From: an uncultured Prevotella sp.
GTDB lineage: Bacteria; Bacteroidota; Bacteroidia; Bacteroidales; Bacteroidaceae
Length of the DNA stretch: 34,498 bases
Assembly: GCA_944320195.1 (NCBI GenBank)
Contig: CALUGP010000023.1
Coordinates: 1-34,498 of the forward strand
Direction: 5' to 3'
Both the position numbers and the translations under genes were made by a program. The notes under the pieces were generated by a model. It did no database searches. It had not been told where the DNA came from and saw only the letters and a list, made by a program, of their open reading frames with translations. Position 1 is the first letter of the stretch. Each line of letters opens with the position of its first letter. Shown here one piece after another: positions 33,701 through 34,498 of this stretch.

Positions 33701-33934
33701 CTGGTCTGCCTTACCTTCGACAGCCTCTTGAATCTGTGCCGCAAAAGAACCTTGGGCATCAGACAACTGTTGCTCCAAGTCCGTCTTTGCACTTTCAAGC
33801 TCGTTTCTCAGACTAGTGACATCATCACGCACGCTGTTGATGTCATCATCATAGTCCTTACAAGAAACAAGCATGCCTACCGATGCCACAGAAAGTGTCA
33901 TCAGAAGCAATGCACTAAAAAACTTTCTTTTCAT
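30788..33934 (-). CDS. Giant coiled-coil surface lipoprotein (1048 residues)
   Basis: The ATG at 33932-33934 (MKRKFFSALLL) opens a lipoprotein signal peptide with lipobox LVSC and Cys25, followed by KDYDDDIN, an acidic surface-export-like stretch. Residues about 30-230 form heptad coiled coil (VRDDVTSLRNELESAKTDL). Proteins beginning CKDYDDDI with this coiled coil are a recurrent Prevotella/Bacteroides lipoprotein type (the N-terminal region also described with PL29 lyases). The remaining 800 residues are beta-rich, Asn/Thr/Asp-rich repeats of adhesin style without a recognised enzyme motif. Codons favour GTT, GCT and ACA far more than neighbouring genes, as in a highly expressed or foreign gene. 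Upstream start ATGs (34000) lie in the leader and are rejected. Confidence 0.85.
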   Translation of the reverse strand: MKRKFFSALLLMTLSVASVGMLVSCKDYDDDINSVRDDVTSLRNELESAKTDLEQQLSDAQGSFAAQIQEAVEGKADQDYVDELNQQLDARVSALEAQMKAVDDALTALGDGDIEQGLAVLASITGDVSDLKDRVGAVETNLQLQTEALMNMLEKLQNSNYKDVQGLIDALDDANGALAAIKEGLGVDDEAALKEAMENAKETLDKLNEVVPGLSAQIDILTLYIERMLSSLVFAPDFYYGGIEAMEATTISYVPVLLNNDSPAEKPLSTGETWDCASAAASLTPDVTARYHMNPSYFDVSKIKSMSVVSGDKEYVQLGGTRAAESNPTVVDKSWLNSKDGMLNVTLNLDASKIKDDADHVTVLAVQAHFNDAEGNDTTVTSDYAAVAKSTIKDVVIADATIDGNSSCTANENFHVYTTAAQAISNNYTHELVYNDDDGEDLMEIVRAHFVRNNAASEQEMDDVSKYGMKWEFAESHYTAGDNKTSESAHIYLKDNRVIACTVDANGKPQPGNQDRSTLERRPMVRVTLVDTTKTTNNIVAVGFIKFRITEKEAEPADAINIDFNGDGYDLSCTDYNFTQTWAQVEAQVLSKLNMSKEEFEQNYTVEKISGSQTNCQLYAHDAQGNPVQSTEYGTITEKVDDQNHETTVLSWDITAAEIYAAVWDAAKGEYKSGVNLETGVKFVPTNKLNPEVYVWFHTGVITTPTASLSNEDKIKENWAAINGQMGSGYAEIHNNVEVVGQPNAEDRFSQDILATFVGNDITLSVTGSDAFKTGLDYTFRFIISDAYATQTGQSGTKYTMTVSADGQTLYANYNGRREAVAKLGVEFDDVTSKQGINSVVQYQKLQGVDNTPGFAEGLLNAVSHTDIAKTVTATVGIYAINGCDMELPIANNTFDIKFLRPLDVTGADAVTFTDAVTGGNKKDMDELVDFLDWRDLWESPTWVDYYGVTAIAADVDGITTTLNGGTLGQTLLSDVTDAVSFEYKPTGATSNYGGKDFGYLYYGNNGSVTAKFQIRVPLTITYDWGEITTAYVDITVEPTQANRAARR

Positions 33935-33998
33935 TTGACTAATTGAATTTAAATTAAACGTATGCATAAAAATTCTTGTTTCACACACGGAATTACGC

Positions 33999-34018
33999 AC
34001 CTCTTAGCAAGAGGTAGG
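33999..34018 (-). repeat. Left 20-bp inverted repeat of the candidate invertible segment
   Basis: Minus strand reads cctacctcttgctaagaggt, identical to 34163-34182 on the plus strand. It is itself a palindrome and lies 64 bp upstream of the giant-lipoprotein ATG. Confidence 0.8.
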
Positions 34019-34118
34019 GGATTTTCGCGCCCGAAACCCCTTTGAAACAGGCCTTTTCAAAAAATCAAGCGGCAAACGTTTTATTTTTTATATTTTTCAA
34101 AAAAACTTGCGCTTTTAC

Positions 34119-34149
34119 TTGCACAATTGGGTTTTTATCTCTATTTTTG
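34119..34149 (+). promoter_or_regulatory. Consensus promoter inside the candidate invertible segment
   Basis: TTG at 34119-34121, a 20-bp spacer and TATTTTTG at 34142-34149, the best match to the Bacteroidetes consensus in the window. It faces right, where no gene is visible for at least 300 bp and a terminator starts 12 bp after the box. Confidence 0.65.
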
Positions 34150-34161
34150 CAGCGAGAAAGT

Positions 34162-34194
34162 ACCTACCTCTTGCTAAGAGGTAGGTGTTTTTTT
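34162..34194 (+). terminator. Hairpin terminator formed by the right repeat
   Basis: 11-bp perfect stem (34162-34172 and 34176-34186, loop gct) followed by seven T residues (34188-34194). It includes the 20-bp repeat at 34163-34182. RNA from the promoter at 34119 would end within about 40 nt. The left copy has a 7-bp stem in the same frame and no T-run. Confidence 0.75.
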
Positions 34195-34305
34195 GTTTGG
34201 ACGGTTGCCAAACAGAGGGCGCAAGGGCATGATTACACCTTATTTATATTATAATAGGCAGAATGGGAGGATGGGGCCAATGGGCCTGATAAGCCGGATA
34301 GGAAG

Positions 34306-34437
34306 GACTGGCGACCACTGGGAAGAGGACTGGCGACAACTGGGAAGAGGACTGGTGGCCGCTTGGAATAGGACTGGTGACTGCCTGGAATAAGACTGGC
34401 GACCGCTTGGAAGAGGATGGGAGCTATCACGGAAGAG
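34306..34437 (+). repeat. Tandem repeat, five 22-bp units plus one degenerate unit
   Basis: Units start at 34306, 34328, 34350, 34372 and 34394, of the form gactggcgaccgcttggaagag. A sixth, degenerate unit is at 34416-34437. The remainder of the region 34195-34305 shows no gene. A short palindrome, gccggcttcaagccggc, follows at 34438-34454, and a partial composite-repeat unit (gcaaaaggcggcaaat) at about 34460. Confidence 0.85.
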
Positions 34438-34498
34438 GCCGGCTTCAAGCCGGCGGTTTTGCAAAAGGCGGCAAATCGGGTTCATCCGCAGTTTAGAT

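Larger units (their letters stand above)
33999..34182. promoter_or_regulatory. Candidate invertible promoter of the giant lipoprotein (currently facing away)
   Basis: A 144-bp segment (34019-34162) is bounded by 20-bp identical inverted repeats. It holds a consensus promoter that points away from the only gene nearby. Flipping would place the promoter about 90 nt upstream of the 33934 ATG, reading towards it. No recombinase gene is visible in the window. Architecture resembles the invertible surface-layer and polysaccharide promoters of Bacteroides. A one-mismatch minus-strand box (aacgtttg, about 34073-34080) is an alternative ordinary promoter. Confidence 0.55.

Noticed and set aside
33935-34000. 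Upstream start of the giant lipoprotein at 34000
   Set aside because: It would bury the lipoprotein signal peptide after 22 residues and overlap the repeat arm.
34193-34393. 66-codon plus-strand ORF downstream of the promoter at 34119
   Set aside because: It lies after a terminator and is largely encoded by the tandem repeat; no protein features.
34306-34437. CRISPR array
   Set aside because: The 22-bp units are directly adjacent without spacers, so it is a simple tandem repeat.

Overview
This window looks like chromosome from a fairly GC-rich member of the Bacteroidales, most likely Prevotellaceae; the genus cannot be fixed from the sequence alone. The evidence is: many genes preceded by the Bacteroidetes promoter box TAnnTTTG rather than a clear Shine-Dalgarno; a SusC-like TonB-dependent receptor with a carboxypeptidase-regulatory N-terminal domain; lipoproteins whose lipidated Cys is followed by an acidic SDD-type surface-export signal; a coiled-coil giant lipoprotein; and dense intergenic repeats. 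No tRNA, rRNA, CRISPR array, insertion sequence or phage gene was seen.

Layout. 1-2.8 kb: lptB (partial, -) faces away from an mlaE-mlaF lipid-transport pair. 2.9-5.1 kb: an exported Ntn-hydrolase (bile-salt/penicillin-V acylase family) converges on an unknown exported protein. 5.5-10.5 kb: a TonB-dependent receptor and a surface lipoprotein made of two tandem copies of a beta-helix-like unit. 10.7-14.4 kb (-): gamma-carbonic-anhydrase-like protein, membrane metallophosphoesterase, glutamyl-tRNA synthetase. 14.7-18.2 kb (+): 7TM-HD phosphodiesterase (PgpH type) and an unknown surface lipoprotein. 18.3-21.0 kb (-): two very small membrane proteins tightly coupled to priA. 21.2-28.2 kb: an AraC-type regulator divergent from a complete RND tripartite efflux operon. 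29.1-33.9 kb (-): OmpA-like protein, small lipoprotein and a 1048-residue coiled-coil lipoprotein.

The most notable structure is upstream of the giant lipoprotein. A perfect Bacteroidetes promoter points away from the gene and runs straight into a hairpin plus T-run. The segment carrying it (about 144 bp) is bounded by identical 20-bp inverted repeats. This is the architecture of an invertible, phase-variable promoter, seen here apparently in the OFF orientation.

Two further families of intergenic repeats stand out. One is a composite element: a 35-bp leader followed by an array of GCAAAAGGCCGTCTTT-like units, at six or seven places. The other is a GC-rich palindromic repeat, usually in head-to-head pairs, two copies of which have become the C-terminal codons and stop of real genes.
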